From Siphonodentalium dalli (taxonomy: Eukaryota > Mollusca > Scaphopoda > Gadilida > Siphonodentaliidae): DNA of 64,000 bases. Below, piece by piece: positions 46,418 through 58,322 of this stretch (the first letter of the stretch is position 1; every line of letters starts with the position of its first letter). Both the position numbers and the translations under genes were made by a program. The stretch spans positions 149,425,577-149,489,576 of the forward strand of contig CP136065.1 of assembly GCA_032622095.1 (NCBI GenBank), written 5' to 3'. Below the pieces are notes generated by a model. The model was not told where the DNA came from. It did not search any database and saw only the letters and a list, made by a program, of their open reading frames with translations.

Positions 46418-49353
46418 CCGTGGATGATGGCAAGGAGATCTTATTTACAAATGGACTGCTGTCCATCGATCTTATTTACCCTGCACTTGTTTCGGACTAT
46501 TTCCGTTTATTTTCGGACTTTGCCTATTTTCGAGGCGTTTAAAAACTTTTTTCCAGAATTTTTTTTCGCAGGAAATTTTGTCTCGCCCTACTTAAGACGT
46601 TGCCATGGTCATTTGCCACATTTTCCCAAATTTTCCTGACCGAGCAAAGCGGGAATTTCTATTTGACCCACTTTTTCGGACTCGACCCAAACACTTTTCG
46701 GCCCAAAAAGTTCGGCCCAGGTGGCCATTTTTTAATATGTGACAGTTTGCCACATTTTCCGAAATTTTCCCGACCGAGCAGAGCGAAAACTGGGATTCGA
46801 CCCACTTTTTCGGGCTCGACCCAAAAACGTTTCGGCCCAAAAAGTTCGGCCCAGGTGGCCATTTATGACCCTGCACTTGTTTCGGACTATTTCCGTTTAT
46901 TTTCGGACTTTGCCTATTTTCGAGGCATTTTAAAACTTTTTTCCAGAATGTTTTTTCGCAGGAAATTTTGTCTCGCCCTACTTAAGACGTTGCCATGGTC
47001 ATTTGACACATTTTCCCAAATTTTCCTGACCGAGCAAAGCGGGAATTTCTATTTGACCCACTTTTTCGGACTCGACCCAAAAACTTTTCGGCCCAAAAAG
47101 TTCGGCCCAGGTGGCCATTTTTTAATATGTGACAGTTTGCCACATTTTCCGAAATTTTCCCGACCGAGCAGAGCGAAAACTGGGATTCGACCCACTTTTT
47201 CGGGCTCGACCCAAAAACGTTTCGGCCCAAAAAGTTCGGCCCAGGTGGCCATTTATGACCCTGCACTTGTTTCGGACTATTTCCATTTATTTTCGGACTT
47301 TGCCTATTTTCGAGGCATTTTAAAACTTTTTTCCAGAATGTTTTTTCGCAGGAAATTTTGTCTCGCCCTACTTAAGACGTTGCCATGGTCATTTGCCACA
47401 TTTTCCCAAATTTTCCTGACCGAGCAAAGCGGGAATTTCTATTTGACCCACTTTTTCGGACTCGACCCAAAAACTTTTCGGCCCAAAAAGTTCGGCCCAG
47501 GTGGCCATTTTTTAATATGTGACAGTTTGCCACATTTTCCGAAATTTTCCCGACCGAGCAGAGCGAAAACTGGGATTCGACCCACTTTTTCTGACTCGAC
47601 CCAAAATCTTTTCGGCCCAAAATTTTCGGCCGAGGTGGCCATTTATGACACCACACTTGTTTCGGACTATTTCCGTTTATTTTCGGACTTTGCCTATTTT
47701 CGAGGCATTTAAAAATGTTTTTTCGCAGGAAATTTTGTCTCGCCCTACTTAAGACGTTGCCATGGTCATTTGCCACATTTCCCCAAATTTTCCTGACCGA
47801 GCAAAGCGGGAATTTCTATTTGACCCACTTTTTCGGACTCGACCCAAAAACTTTTCGGCCCAAAACGTTCGGCCCAGGTGGCCATTTTTTAATATGTGAT
47901 AGTTTGCCACATTTTCCGAAATTTTCCCGACCGAGCAGAGCGAAAACTGGGATTCGACCCACTTTTTCGGACTCGACCCAATTTTGTTTCGGCCCAAAAT
48001 ATTTGGCCGAGGTGGCCATTTATGGCACCGCACTTGTTTCGGCCAATTTCCGTTCATTTTCGGACTTTGCCTAATTTCGTGCATTTTGGAACTTTTTTTC
48101 GAAAAATAAATTTCACAGGAAGTTTTGTCTCGCTCTACTTAAGACGTTGCCATGGTCATTTGCCACATTTCCTCAAATTTTTCTGACCGAGCAGAGCGGG
48201 AATTTCTATTGGACCCACTTTTTGGAACTCGACCCAAAAACTTTTCAGCCCAAAAAGTTCGGCCCAGGTGGCCATTTTTTAATATGTGACAGTTTGCCAC
48301 ATTTTCCGAAATTTTCCCGACCGAGCAGAGCGAAAACTGGGATTCGACCCACTTTCTCGGACTCGACCCAATTTTTTTTCGGCCCAAAATATTTGGCCGA
48401 GGTGGCCATTTATGGCACCGCACTTGTTTCGGCCAATTTCCGTTCATTTTCGGACTTTGCCTAATTTCGTGCATTTTGGAACTTTTTTTCGAAAAATAAA
48501 TTTCACAGGAAGTTTTGTCTCGCCCTACTTAAGACGTTGCCATGGTCATTTGCCACATTTCCCCAAATTTTCCTGACCGAGCAGAGCGGGAATTTCTATT
48601 TGACCCACTTTTTGGGACTCGACCCAAAAACTTTTCAGCCCAAAAAGTTCGGCCCAGGTGGCCATTTTTTAATATGTGACAGTTTGCCACATTTTCCGAA
48701 ATTTTCCCGACCGAGCAGAGCGAAAACTGGGATTCGACCAACTTTTTCGGACTCGACCCAAATTTTGTTCGGCTCAAAATATTTGGCCGAGGTGGCCATT
48801 TATGGCACCGCACTTGTTTCGGCCAATTTCCGTTCATTTTCGGACTTTGCCTAATTTCGTGCATTTTGGAACTTTTTTTCGAAAAATAAATTTCACAGGA
48901 AGTTTTGTCTCGCCCTACTTAAGACGTTGCCATGGTCATTTGCCACATTTCCCCAAATTTTCCTGACCGAGCAGAGCGGGAATTTCTATTTGACCCACTT
49001 TTTGGGACTCGACCCAAAAACTTTTCAGCCCAAAAAGTTCGGCCCAGGTGGCCATTTTTTAATATGTGACAGTTTGCCACATTTTCCGAAATTTTCCCGA
49101 CCGAGCAGAGCGAAAACTGGGATTCGACCCACTTTTTCGGACTCGACCCAAAAACGTTTCGGCCCAAAAAGTTCGGCCCAGGTGGCCATTTATGACCCTG
49201 CACTTGTTTCGGACTATTTCCGTTTATTTTCGGACTTTGCCTATTTTCGAGGCATTTAAAAACTTTTTTCCAGAATGTTTTTTTGCAGGAAATTTTGTCT
49301 CGCCCTACTTAAGACGTTGCCATGGTCATTTGCCACATTTTCCCAATTTTTTT

Positions 49354-50270
49354 GAATAAGGAATAAGGAATAAGTAACGAAATTCACGCTGCTTTACAAT
49401 TGCGTATTGTGTCAGGCAGAGAGTTCCACTCACTTGTAGCAGATGGCAAAAATGAATTCATGTAATAGTTGTACGAGATATCGGGTGGCAACCTTACGTG
49501 CTCAAAACGGAAGTTATAACCGGTATCGTAAGAATCAACTGGGCGTACAAGATTTCTCAGTATAGATGGTGCTGTTCCTTTGATCATTTAAAAAAATTGG
49601 CAGAGTTTGTGTTTTCTCCGTCGCGATGATAGTAGTTCCCAGCCTGTATCCAGTAGGAGGAGGTCTTTATTTGCGCTAATTGTTGCCCCTGTTACAATTC
49701 TAGCCATCTCATATTGAACTTTCTCTATGTCTGATGATAAGAAATCGGGAATGTTGTCCCATACAGGTGAGGCATACTCCAGTAAGGGACGTATAAAAGA
49801 AAAATATACTTTTTCCAGTGTTGATCTGCTTGCTCGATATCTTAGTTTTCGTACCAAATACACTCGTTTCCAGGCTTTAGCCAGTAATGAGCGAATATGG
49901 ATCTCCCAGCTGCCTTCGTTATCAAAAATGAGTCCAAGATGTGTGTGGGTGTCAACTTCGTTCACTATTGTATCACCCAATGCCAAAGGTGGGTGTAATA
50001 CGGGTGTATCTTTTCGAGAAACCAGGAGAGATTCTGTCTTCAGCGGATTAAATTTGACAAGCCATTTAGTCGACCATTTCATTAAAGTTTCTAAGTCATC
50101 ATTGATAACTTTTGCGGCAAGATTGGGGTCTTCAATGGTTAGGAAAATCGAAGTGTCATCAGCAAAAAGGCGAATGTTGCATGTTATGAATTCAGTTATG
50201 TCATTTATGTATATCAAGAAAAAAAGAGGACCTAGGATTGATCCTTGAGGAACTCCCGCAGAATAGGTTC
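49354..50270 (-). pseudogene. 5'-truncated LINE reverse transcriptase fragment (Jockey/CR1-like)
   Basis: On the minus strand the frame opens at 50268 with YSAGVPQGSILGP (50227-50256 for GVPQGSILGP), then LIYINDITEF and the catalytic-site motif FADD (about 50155-50166, normally F/YADD). The thumb region and a C-terminal part (SEWNSLPD) end at 49384. One in-frame TAA lies at 49588-49590. The upstream catalytic part, ORF1 and endonuclease are missing, and a TGA at 50269-50271 precedes the fragment. The 3' tail is three CTTATTC units (49354-49374). Truncation at the 5' end and a short-repeat tail are typical of LINE insertion. The copy is dead. Confidence 0.88.
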
Positions 50271-51368
50271 ATGACATTAGGGACTGGCATATTGTATGGG
50301 TTTTGCTAAATCCAATGACATGCTTTTATAGACTTTTTTTTGTTTATCAGTTCATTAGTTTGGGTAAGATAAACCCCATTCTATCCAATTTCATAACTCA
50401 AATATTTCCATTGATTATGTTTATAGTTCTTGGCATAGTTTATGATAACACACCCCTAACCTGCATAGTGAGGGTCATTTGGTTTATTTGCTTAAATATA
50501 TTAACATCCTCCACCAATCCTGTTGACACAATGTGATAACTAGATATTTTTCACATGATCACTATATATATTTCACATGATCACTATATATATAATTGCA
50601 TCCATGTTAATGATGATACATTCTTCACCTGTATAGATTTTGGTATCGATTGGTTTGAAGATATTAACCATAACTTTAATTATATTTCCGCTGTTTACAT
50701 ACATTATATCTTTCCAATGTTTAGCTTAGAAGAAAATTAAAACCCTACCCATTCCATGGTCATACAGTATGCTATCCAATGTAATGAATCTATTTTCAAT
50801 CTGACCAAAATCATACTAGTACCTCTAGCTATCTAAAAATTCAGCATTAAAATATTTTATATCCAATCATTATCAATCATTTTATATCCAGGTCTATACA
50901 TCCCTCACTTGTATAGTTGTTCATGTATTGATTGTTTTTTTAATGGGAAATATTAACCCTTTTCTCAAATCTAAATGATCCCATGAATTTTTAATATGCA
51001 GCTAACACAAAACATAATAAAAAAATAACAATAATAAAAAAACATAATATGTTATGTCTCACATTCCAATGTGATAAGCAAATAAATGGAATTGCTATGA
51101 TGTTTATCTACTTAATATCTTAACTATTTTGTCTTTAACTGCTATGGTGCATCTTTCTGACTATGGATTTAGCTTAATTAGCTTTATCACTCTATAAGAC
51201 ATATCTGGTTGAAATCGAACGCCCCATCCATGTTCCTATTGTGCTTATGTGAGCAAGGTGCCCAGTAAGTCTGATTCCACTTGTGACCTCCATAGTAAGG
51301 TGTGAATTGTTGATTCTTTTGCACTCATGAAAAGGTTGGTGTAAGGATTTATTAAAATAGCTAATCGG

Positions 51369-51419
51369 TATCACCAAGGTATGGGTTAAACATCTGCCGA
51401 TCGTGATCGTCCTCTCGTT
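51369..51419 (+). repeat. Dispersed 51-bp conserved motif, copy 3 (adjacent to ADK exon 5)
   Basis: 'atgggttaaacatctgccga' and 'tcgtgatcgtcctctcgtta'. One substitution breaks the dyad (GATCGT for GATCGG). Ends 25 bases before exon 5, so it overlaps the likely branch-point zone. Confidence 0.75.
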
Positions 51420-51444
51420 AATATTTCATAAATATTTTTTCCAG

Positions 51445-51614
51445 TGCATATTACAAGAACCAAATTCCACGACAATGTTCGGTTGCATCAGCAAAGATAA
51501 ATTTGGAGGTATCCTGGAAGATAAATGCAAGTCAGTGGGAGTTAATGTACAATACCAGTACACTGACAAGGAACCAACCGGAACATGTGCCGTTATATGT
51601 ACAGATACCAACAG
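51445..51614 (+). CDS. ADK: ADK coding exon 5 (central alpha/beta core)
   Basis: Residues 91-147. The acceptor is TTTTTTCCAG|T and the donor AG|GTATGA; Arg147 is split with exon 6. The translation includes TTMFGCISKDKFGGIL, then YTDKEPTGTCAV and TDTNR, matching the family's FGCIG-DKFG and PTGTCA blocks. The first codon is TGC (Cys91), where ADKs usually have Trp (human VAQW). A single-base change TGG to TGC explains it; the splice site itself is clean. A MITE (51632-51896) begins only 17 bases after the exon, and a dispersed 51-bp motif ends 25 bases before it. Confidence 0.97.
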
Positions 51615-51631
51615 GTATGATGTTGTTCATC

Positions 51632-51896
51632 TCAACCCTTCCATGACTGGAGCTTCCTGAAATTTGCGAAAACCCTGTGCCAATGCATTCTCTTATATAT
51701 GCGAGTCTCCCATAGGGAGCCTCACATATATAAGAGAATGCATTGGCCTAACAATATTAACCTTGACCTTGTAAGCCAGTGCATTCTCTTAGATATGCGA
51801 GGCTCATTATGGGAGACTCGCATATATAAGAGAAACCACTGGCCGAAGGTCTTTATTAATGTTACGCCAATCTAGCGGCCATCATGAAAAGGTTAA
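51632..51896 (+). mobile_element. TTAA MITE, 'CATGACTGGAGCT' family, copy 5, 17 bp after ADK exon 5
   Basis: Starts tCAACCCTTCCATGACTGGA and ends 'ggccatcatgaaaaggttaa'. Both internal hairpins are complete: 'ctcccatagggag' loops and 'ccaatgcattctcttatata' stems. The best preserved copy in the window. Confidence 0.85.
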
Positions 51897-53179
51897 TTTG
51901 TAATATGACCTTGCCTAAACTGCTTGCTGTATACAACCGTCAGTAAGCCGGGGGGCTTACCTTCGAGGACCCCCACATGCAAAATCTCAGTTCGCATTCA
52001 TAGTGCTAATCTAATGTTGTGGTTTATATGAATCAAGATGTATATTAATTTATTTAATGAAAATAATTTGTTTTGTGTCAGGTAAATATTCAAAATAAGA
52101 CAGAAAGGCCATCTTATATATTGTAATACAGCATTTTGTGAAACACAATGGGGCAGGTAGTATCAATGAGTTAGCAATGGAAATTAGCTGGCGTAACAGC
52201 TGGGAGTAATGCTATATTTGTGAATGAAATTTTGTCATCTTCATACAGAGTTAACCTGACATCACTATATACTCGCCCTCTAAGTTTTAAAATATAGGGG
52301 TGGGCTTATCTACCAGTACCATGCCATGTTTTTTTTGGGAGTTAAAATATAGACTGGGCTTATCTTCAGGGATGGGCTTACTGACGGGTGTATACAGTAC
52401 ATATCTTGTCCCGATTGATCAGTAGTCTGTGTTCATACGTAAATGTTGATATCATTTTGTGGTAAAATTCGAGAATGAACCACATAAAAGGATCTCTCAT
52501 CCTCAAACTTTCAGAATCCTCATAATTCTAACCAATTGTAAATAGGTTAAAATCATGCTATACTAATGAAAGAGACATGGAATGGCTACCTACCAATGCA
52601 TGTTGTCATTTGAGATGTAACAGAAATAAGCCATACCAAAACTGAAAGACTTTGAGAAGAGACCATGAAAAGTAGTTGCCATTTAAAAGTGACGTCATTT
52701 TGACATTACAATTAGAAGAGGCGAGCTTACAACATACAAAAACTGTACTATGTTGGGTTTCTGTAACAAAAATCTACATATCAGTTACTACAGAATATAC
52801 AGTCAAATTGAAAAAGAAATAAGTACCTGGTGAAGATCTTAATTGTAATAAATTACCAAAGCTGTTTGCAAGTTTTGTCATGATTGGCCAGTAGTCCAGG
52901 AGATCGACCCCAAGAAATAACAAATGTTGCTCATTTTGACGGACAAGTGCTATCCAGTCTATTTTTGTAGTAAAATATATGTAGATTACGAAAATCCATG
53001 ATAGCAGTGGTGAATTTGTAGCTTAATTGGCGAAAAACATGTTTTTATTGACCTACCCGACGACCGAAAATAGAAGAATTTTCCGGCGACATCATAGTAC
53101 TACTAGTATTCAGAGAGCTAATATTGGTACCCTTGCACCCCCTGGGACTTAACTTCTCCCCACTCATTTTGTTCCTTAT

Positions 53180-53830
53180 TATGTCCTTCAACTTTTAAGC
53201 AATGTTAAAAAGAAAAATAAGTGGCCATATAGACTCCATACAAAATGGCGTCCATCATGGCCGCTGTTTTTCAGACCAGACTCTAAGTCAGTTTTATGCA
53301 AATTATAGCGGTAAAAATCTTGTAAAATGTATACAAATGTATATATTTTCGTGAAGGTAAGACATAATGTCACTTTTTTGGGGCAAAATTGAAACTCACC
53401 ATCCAAGATGGCCACCAAAATGGCCGCCGGAAGTTTAAAATATTACTTCTTTTTTACAAATATCTTCTAGATCGATTCATGCTGTTTGGAACTGGTTGAG
53501 TAATGTGACTTTATTTTGTATTTTTTATATTAACTGATCATTGGGGCAATTTAATATGCACTTTTTGGGGTCCTAACCCTTTCCGTTCCCTCAAAAATAC
53601 GAATTTACAGAATGCGGTATAAAATTTCACACAAAAACATCACAATTGGGATTCTAGTCATATTTTAACAAGAAATGAACATAACTTTGTAATGTAAGTG
53701 ATGCACATGATTACCTATGAATATTCCAACTCAATGGACCCACAATTCTTACTTTGGCTCAAAATGGCTGCCAAAATGGCCTCCAAAATATGGAAAATGG
53801 TAAATATTGCCCCAGCATGTCCTGCAATCG
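53180..53830 (-). repeat. Dispersed 'ccaagatggccaccaaaatg' repeat, complete copy
   Basis: Matches 24045-24401 plus 25833-26340 in order, but with 'tatcttctagatcgattcat' in place of the TTAA insertion site. Useful for showing the ancestral structure of that repeat. Confidence 0.75.
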
Positions 53831-54099
53831 ATTACAAGTTGTGGATGATGTACAAAATTGGCTATTCTGCCTTCTATACATTGAATACTAACATGTCTGA
53901 TATACCATGGTTAGTTGTTACTATTGTCACAACTGACATCACCAAAAATATTGGACTTTTCTCTCAAAAACTTGACTTAAATATCGGCAAAAATTAACAT
54001 TTCATGTTTGGACTATTTTTTCAATTAAAATGTAACTATCTTTGGGTTGAAAGGTGTTTATTGTTTTGGTGTATCTTAAATGTGTCACACTGTGGTATT

Positions 54100-55115
54100 T
54101 ATAGACCAAATTGTTCGCCCGATTTTGACAGAACTGTATACTCTCATTAAGTAGACATGGATAAACTTTTTATATGCAGCCTGTGTCAGGGAGGACGCAG
54201 TTATATAGGAGTGGGTGTAATATAGTGTGTCATGTTGACGTATTTCTCGATGGGTTAATATATAATGCTATGCTAATTATGGTCTGAAATGACTAATATC
54301 AAGATTTCTGGTGACCATTCAACGTTTGATACCATTTGATGTCCCGATGGGTATATTCTTGGAGTTCTGACATGTCACGAAGCTTCGGTACATGTCACGA
54401 AGCTTCAGTACATAGGATGAAAAACCGCCACAGATTAGGGGTTAATGATGCAAGGTCACATTTTTCGTCAGATTTTGACAGAACTATATACTTTCTTTAA
54501 GTAGACATGGATAAACGTCTTGTATGTAGCACTGTGTCAGGGCTGAAGTAAAGCAGTTATATAGGGTGGGTGTAATATAGTGTGTCATTTTGACATAATT
54601 ACACCATGGATTAATATATATTACTATGATAGTTACGATCTGAAATGACTGATATCGAAGTTTATGATGACCATTCAACATTTGATGCCATTTGACGGTA
54701 CGTGTCACGAAGCTTCGATAAATTGGATGAAAAATCGCCACAGATTTGGGGTTAACGATGCGAGGTCACATTTTCACCAGATTTTGACGGAACTGTATAG
54801 TCTCATTAAGTAGACATCGATAATCTTCTTACATGTAGCCCTGTGTCAGAGAGGGAGCAGTTATATAGGGGTGGGTGTAATATAGTGTGTCATTATGACA
54901 TATTCCTCGATGGGTTAATATCGATGCTAATTATGATCTGAAATTATTAATATCCGGGTTTCTGGTCACCATTCAACGTTTGTTATCGGTGCCATATGAT
55001 GTCCTGTGATGGTATATTCCTGGAGTTCTGACCACGTCACGAAGCTTCGGTACATGGCACGAAGCTTCGGTACATTGGATGAAAAACCGCCACAGGTTTG
55101 GGTTTAAGGATACAT
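54100..55115 (+). repeat. Tandem repeat, unit about 310-350 bp, 3 copies
   Basis: Each unit has 'gattttgacagaactgtata', 'tagacatggataaac', 'ggtgggtgtaatatagtgtg', 'accattcaacgtttgat', 'cacgaagcttcggtacat' and 'gccacagattaggggttaa'. Copies start near 54118, 54472 and 54775. Further 'cgaagcttcg' sites occur in and beyond the units (for example at 55384). Confidence 0.8.
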
Positions 55116-56847
55116 TGTCAATTTTTTTTCCACAGCGCTGGGGGATAAGTACCCAGGGCCATATGATTCTTCTTATTTCGATATTACTGTATACTGTTAT
55201 TAATAACGATACACATTGATTAACTTCATGTTGAATGAAGCAGTCACAGTATAATTTTCTATTATTGAACATTTAACTTGAATGTCACGAATAATCGGTA
55301 CATTCGTGTTTTTGTTTCGATGCCGACCGTATGCATACATCGGATTTAAATATAGTAATATATGAATAATAATTAATGTACCGAAGCTTCGTATCTATAG
55401 GTTACAAACACCTAATTATTATCCATAGATGACAGTGTTAACTAAAAGTCCCTCCGACCATGGGTTAAGCCTATTTGAACTTCAAGTGGTCAATTTTTCC
55501 TTAGAACGTCATCCGTTGCACCAGTATGTGACAACAAACGCGCCCTTTTCGGTATTTTTTTTCAAACGATAATCTTGCATTTCTACAACTACCCCATTTA
55601 CTGCACATAAATCAGCAGCATAAAAATATCCAGACCCCTTCCATATTTCCCTCAATGATAATCAACCAATCAGCAGCCAGATGTTTTTGTTATGCTGACT
55701 CGAGTTTCCCTACACAACTTCAAGAAGCGTAACTCTATATAATTAGTTGCTTGTAACATATTGTAAAGAAAATCAAACTTTGATCGTGTAAACCGTGCCA
55801 ATTTTACGAAAACAGCTTTACTGTGATACGATAGAAATATAGGACATACCCCGTTTTAAAATTTATTTGGGTAAGAAATAACACCGATACTCTATTCCTG
55901 ATAACTCTGGAAGCACAGTTTAGTAGAAAGATACTAATGTTTCATGTCATGCTTGTCATATACATATATACTGCACAGTGCTGCACAGTGTCGCATGCCC
56001 CATGTCCATCCACTCTCTAATGAGAATATTATGACCACAAATGTGATCACACCCCAAAATTCAGGATTTTTCATCATAATTTAATTTGTAAAATCCGACT
56101 CGCGTGCATAACGCACATGATAGAAAGGAATATGTATAAGTTTTGAACACTAGTTACGTATATCTACCATACGCATTAAGAAATTGATCTAATTTTGAAC
56201 AGTACAATGTTTAATTGGATTTGAATTAGTCCCCCCTCAACTTAGAAAACAAGTAGAAACCTTCTTAAATCCATTTAAAAACATTGTAGAAGACAAGTTG
56301 TAAATTATTTAACACTATTAAAATAATTAATGGCGAATTTAACCATTAAAATCATACTAAGATGAAATGGTTGCAATTTGGACGATTTTGCATAAACAAA
56401 TTTTAAAAAATGGAAAAAATTAAAAATATTTTTTAATTCTTCAATTTGTTTTAGCACGATTAGTTATTTAACATTATTAACACAATTACTATTCAACTTA
56501 ATTACCAAAATCATACTAAATTGAAATGGTTACAAATTGAAAACAAATTTTAAAAATTTGGGCTAAAAACGTAGAAAAATGCCCAAAACATCGCAAAAAC
56601 CAAAGAAGGCTACAAATTTGTTCTTGCTATCATAATTTTTCTTTATTACCATACCTAAAACATTAAAAATAACATGGTCGCAGCTTGTCCGTCAATATGA
56701 GCAACACTACCTCCCGATCTCCTGGACTACAGTAGTTTGCATTCCCATGGATATGTTGACGACTTTTCGTAGTACAAAAAAATCGTGATACATTCAATGC
56801 ATTCTTCCATTAGTTGAAAAAAAGTGTACATTTGAGTGGTCTATTAT

Positions 56848-57063
56848 ACAGTAATGCCCTAATTAATCGACTCCCTAACCACAGCAGAATTATGGGTAAC
56901 TTTTCAGGATTTAGTCGGAAATATGGCTTGTTGCCATTCATCAGAAAGCTCTCCCCGAGAGCTTTCCGATGAATGGCAACAAGCCATATTTCCGACTAAA
57001 TCCTGAAAAGTTACCCATAATTCTGCTGTGGTTAGGGAGTCGATTAATTAGGGCATTACTGTA
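56848..57063. mobile_element. Palindromic hairpin MITE, TA-flanked, copy 3
   Basis: TACAGTAATGCCC ... GGGCATTACTGTA with a near-perfect 105-bp stem. The two arms differ at one or two positions only, so it is the least decayed of the three copies. Confidence 0.9.
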
Positions 57064-57154
57064 CATCTCAAGAGGTGTTCAGGAAATATAAGCAGATTAC
57101 AGACAAATGTAAAGATATTACAAGTTCAGATTGATTCATATTCATTGTGGGAAT

Positions 57155-57199
57155 TGTTCAGATAATAAGTGGCCAGCTGTTGAACTTATTATCTGAACA
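57155..57199. repeat. Short hairpin (16-bp stem)
   Basis: TGTTCAGATAATAAGT pairs with ACTTATTATCTGAACA across a 13-bp loop. Confidence 0.85.
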
Positions 57200-57651
57200 T
57201 TTCCAACTTAAGGTAACTACTTGTCAATGAGTATTTAGAACAGAAAGGATGAAATAATACTAATAATTTAATATCTAGCAGGAATAAGCCTACAAAACTG
57301 AAAATATTGCATAAATGACCAAGAAAAGAAAGCGAACGAAAAGTTATTTAATTTTTGTCATTAAATTTAGAAGAGACGCCCTTCACATTTTGAAAAAGTC
57401 ATGGGGCCTAAAATAAGACCTTGTGTTTCTAGTGATGGGGACTACATGGTGTTGAATTTTATATGAAATATAAACATGAAAAAGCTATATTGTGAAAAAA
57501 TATTCTTTGTTGCTTGGACAATTTTCAGTAGCCAATAAAACTGATTCGGTATAAGTCCTTGGATTGTAATTTTAGGCATATTTTCTCCCATGCGCATGTA
57601 CATAAATCAGACATGACCATGAGTAACCTTATCCTCAGAATTGTTGGTTCC

Positions 57652-58012
57652 TTAACCGTTATATGACTGGCGATAGGGAGCCTCGCATATATAAGAAAAT
57701 GCATTGGCCTAACAATATTTACCATGGCTTTGTATAAAGCCAGTGCATTCTCTTATATATGCGAATTATGTGGCAGTAGCCTCTATGGGGGCGCCTGCGG
57801 CACATAAGATACTAAGTGTGGCGGATGGGGAGGTGGGTGGGAAACTAACCTCTACACTCTAATGATCGAGGGGCGCCTGCGGAGACTCACATATACAAGA
57901 GAATGCACTGGCACATGATCTTTAACAATTCCATTATTGGAGCTTCCTGAAATTTTGTGAAAACCCTGTGCCAATGCATTCTCTTATATATGCTAGTCTC
58001 CCATAGGGAGTT
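57652..58012 (+). mobile_element. TTAA MITE, rearranged tandem/partial copies 6-7
   Basis: One copy starts TTAACCGTTATATGACTGGC, lacks its first stem and is interrupted at about 57770-57880 by 'gcggcacataagatactaag' and related sequence between repeats of 'ggggcgcctgcgg'. A second partial copy starts near 57935 ('ggagcttcctgaaatttt') and stops at 'ccatagggag'. Confidence 0.65.
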
Positions 58013-58075
58013 CTGAAGCAAATATCTGTATGTCTTTCACTTAATTTCAACGAAATCATACAGTCGAATTACAAA

Positions 58076-58226
58076 AATAATAAATGCACAATACATTGGC
58101 ATGTAATGTATAGTCGAATTTGACCACAGAAACTGATTGAAAGACTCTTCCTACAATCAGTTTCTTTGGTCAAATTCTACTATACACATCGATGATGCCA
58201 TTTATTAATTTGCACCTATTGTGTCT
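58076..58226. repeat. Imperfect palindrome (about 150 bp)
   Basis: The inner stem 'atagt.gaatttgacca.aga' and 'aactgattg' at 58110-58184 is nearly complementary around a 15-bp loop. Outer arms ('aataaatgcacaatacattg' versus its diverged complement) extend it. Confidence 0.65.
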
Positions 58227-58322
58227 CATTGAGAGGACTCTATTGATTGTTTTCATTAAAAAGCCTGTGTATAAATTAATCATTTCATATATTCAGAAAT
58301 TGCCACCATCATGTTAATTTAA

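Larger units (their letters stand above)
45926..46466. other. Core of the foldback-like element
   Basis: Single-copy in this window and unrelated to the arms. It holds two divergent small frames: a plus-strand 50-residue frame (46265-46417) and a minus-strand frame (45967-46185). I do not recognise either product. Confidence 0.5.
44959..49347. mobile_element. Foldback-like element: oppositely oriented 390-bp tandem arrays around a core
   Basis: The left arm 44959-45925 (about 2.5 units, minus orientation) and right arm 46467-49347 (about 7.4 units, plus orientation) consist of the same repeat. Both outer ends stop at the same unit position (GGGaAAATGTGGCAAATGAC and its complement). Unit length is 390 bp (starts at 46739, 47129 and 47519, then one 377-bp unit to 47896, then 48286, 48676 and 49066). 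Each unit has two related sub-repeats of about 130 bp plus a distinct 130-bp part. Long arms made of tandem repeats are the hallmark of foldback elements; a satellite array with an inversion is the alternative. No transposase is visible. Confidence 0.7.
34579..51444 (+). other. ADK intron 4 (16.9 kb)
   Basis: GTTTGC to TTTTTTCCAG. Besides the listed elements it has a 13-G run at 35231-35243. I saw nothing recognisable in 35570-36545, 37690-38639, 40626-42280 (AT-rich; 'taaccctt' scraps of repeats), 43090-44290 and 50271-51368. Confidence 0.8.

Noticed and set aside
46600-47712. 370-codon open frame with about 130-residue repeats
   Set aside because: It follows exactly the 390-bp repeat, other frames and the opposite strand are equally open, and no family resemblance is visible. 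It is a repeat by-product.
49727-50248. 173-codon plus-strand frame
   Set aside because: Opposite-strand shadow of the LINE reverse transcriptase fragment.
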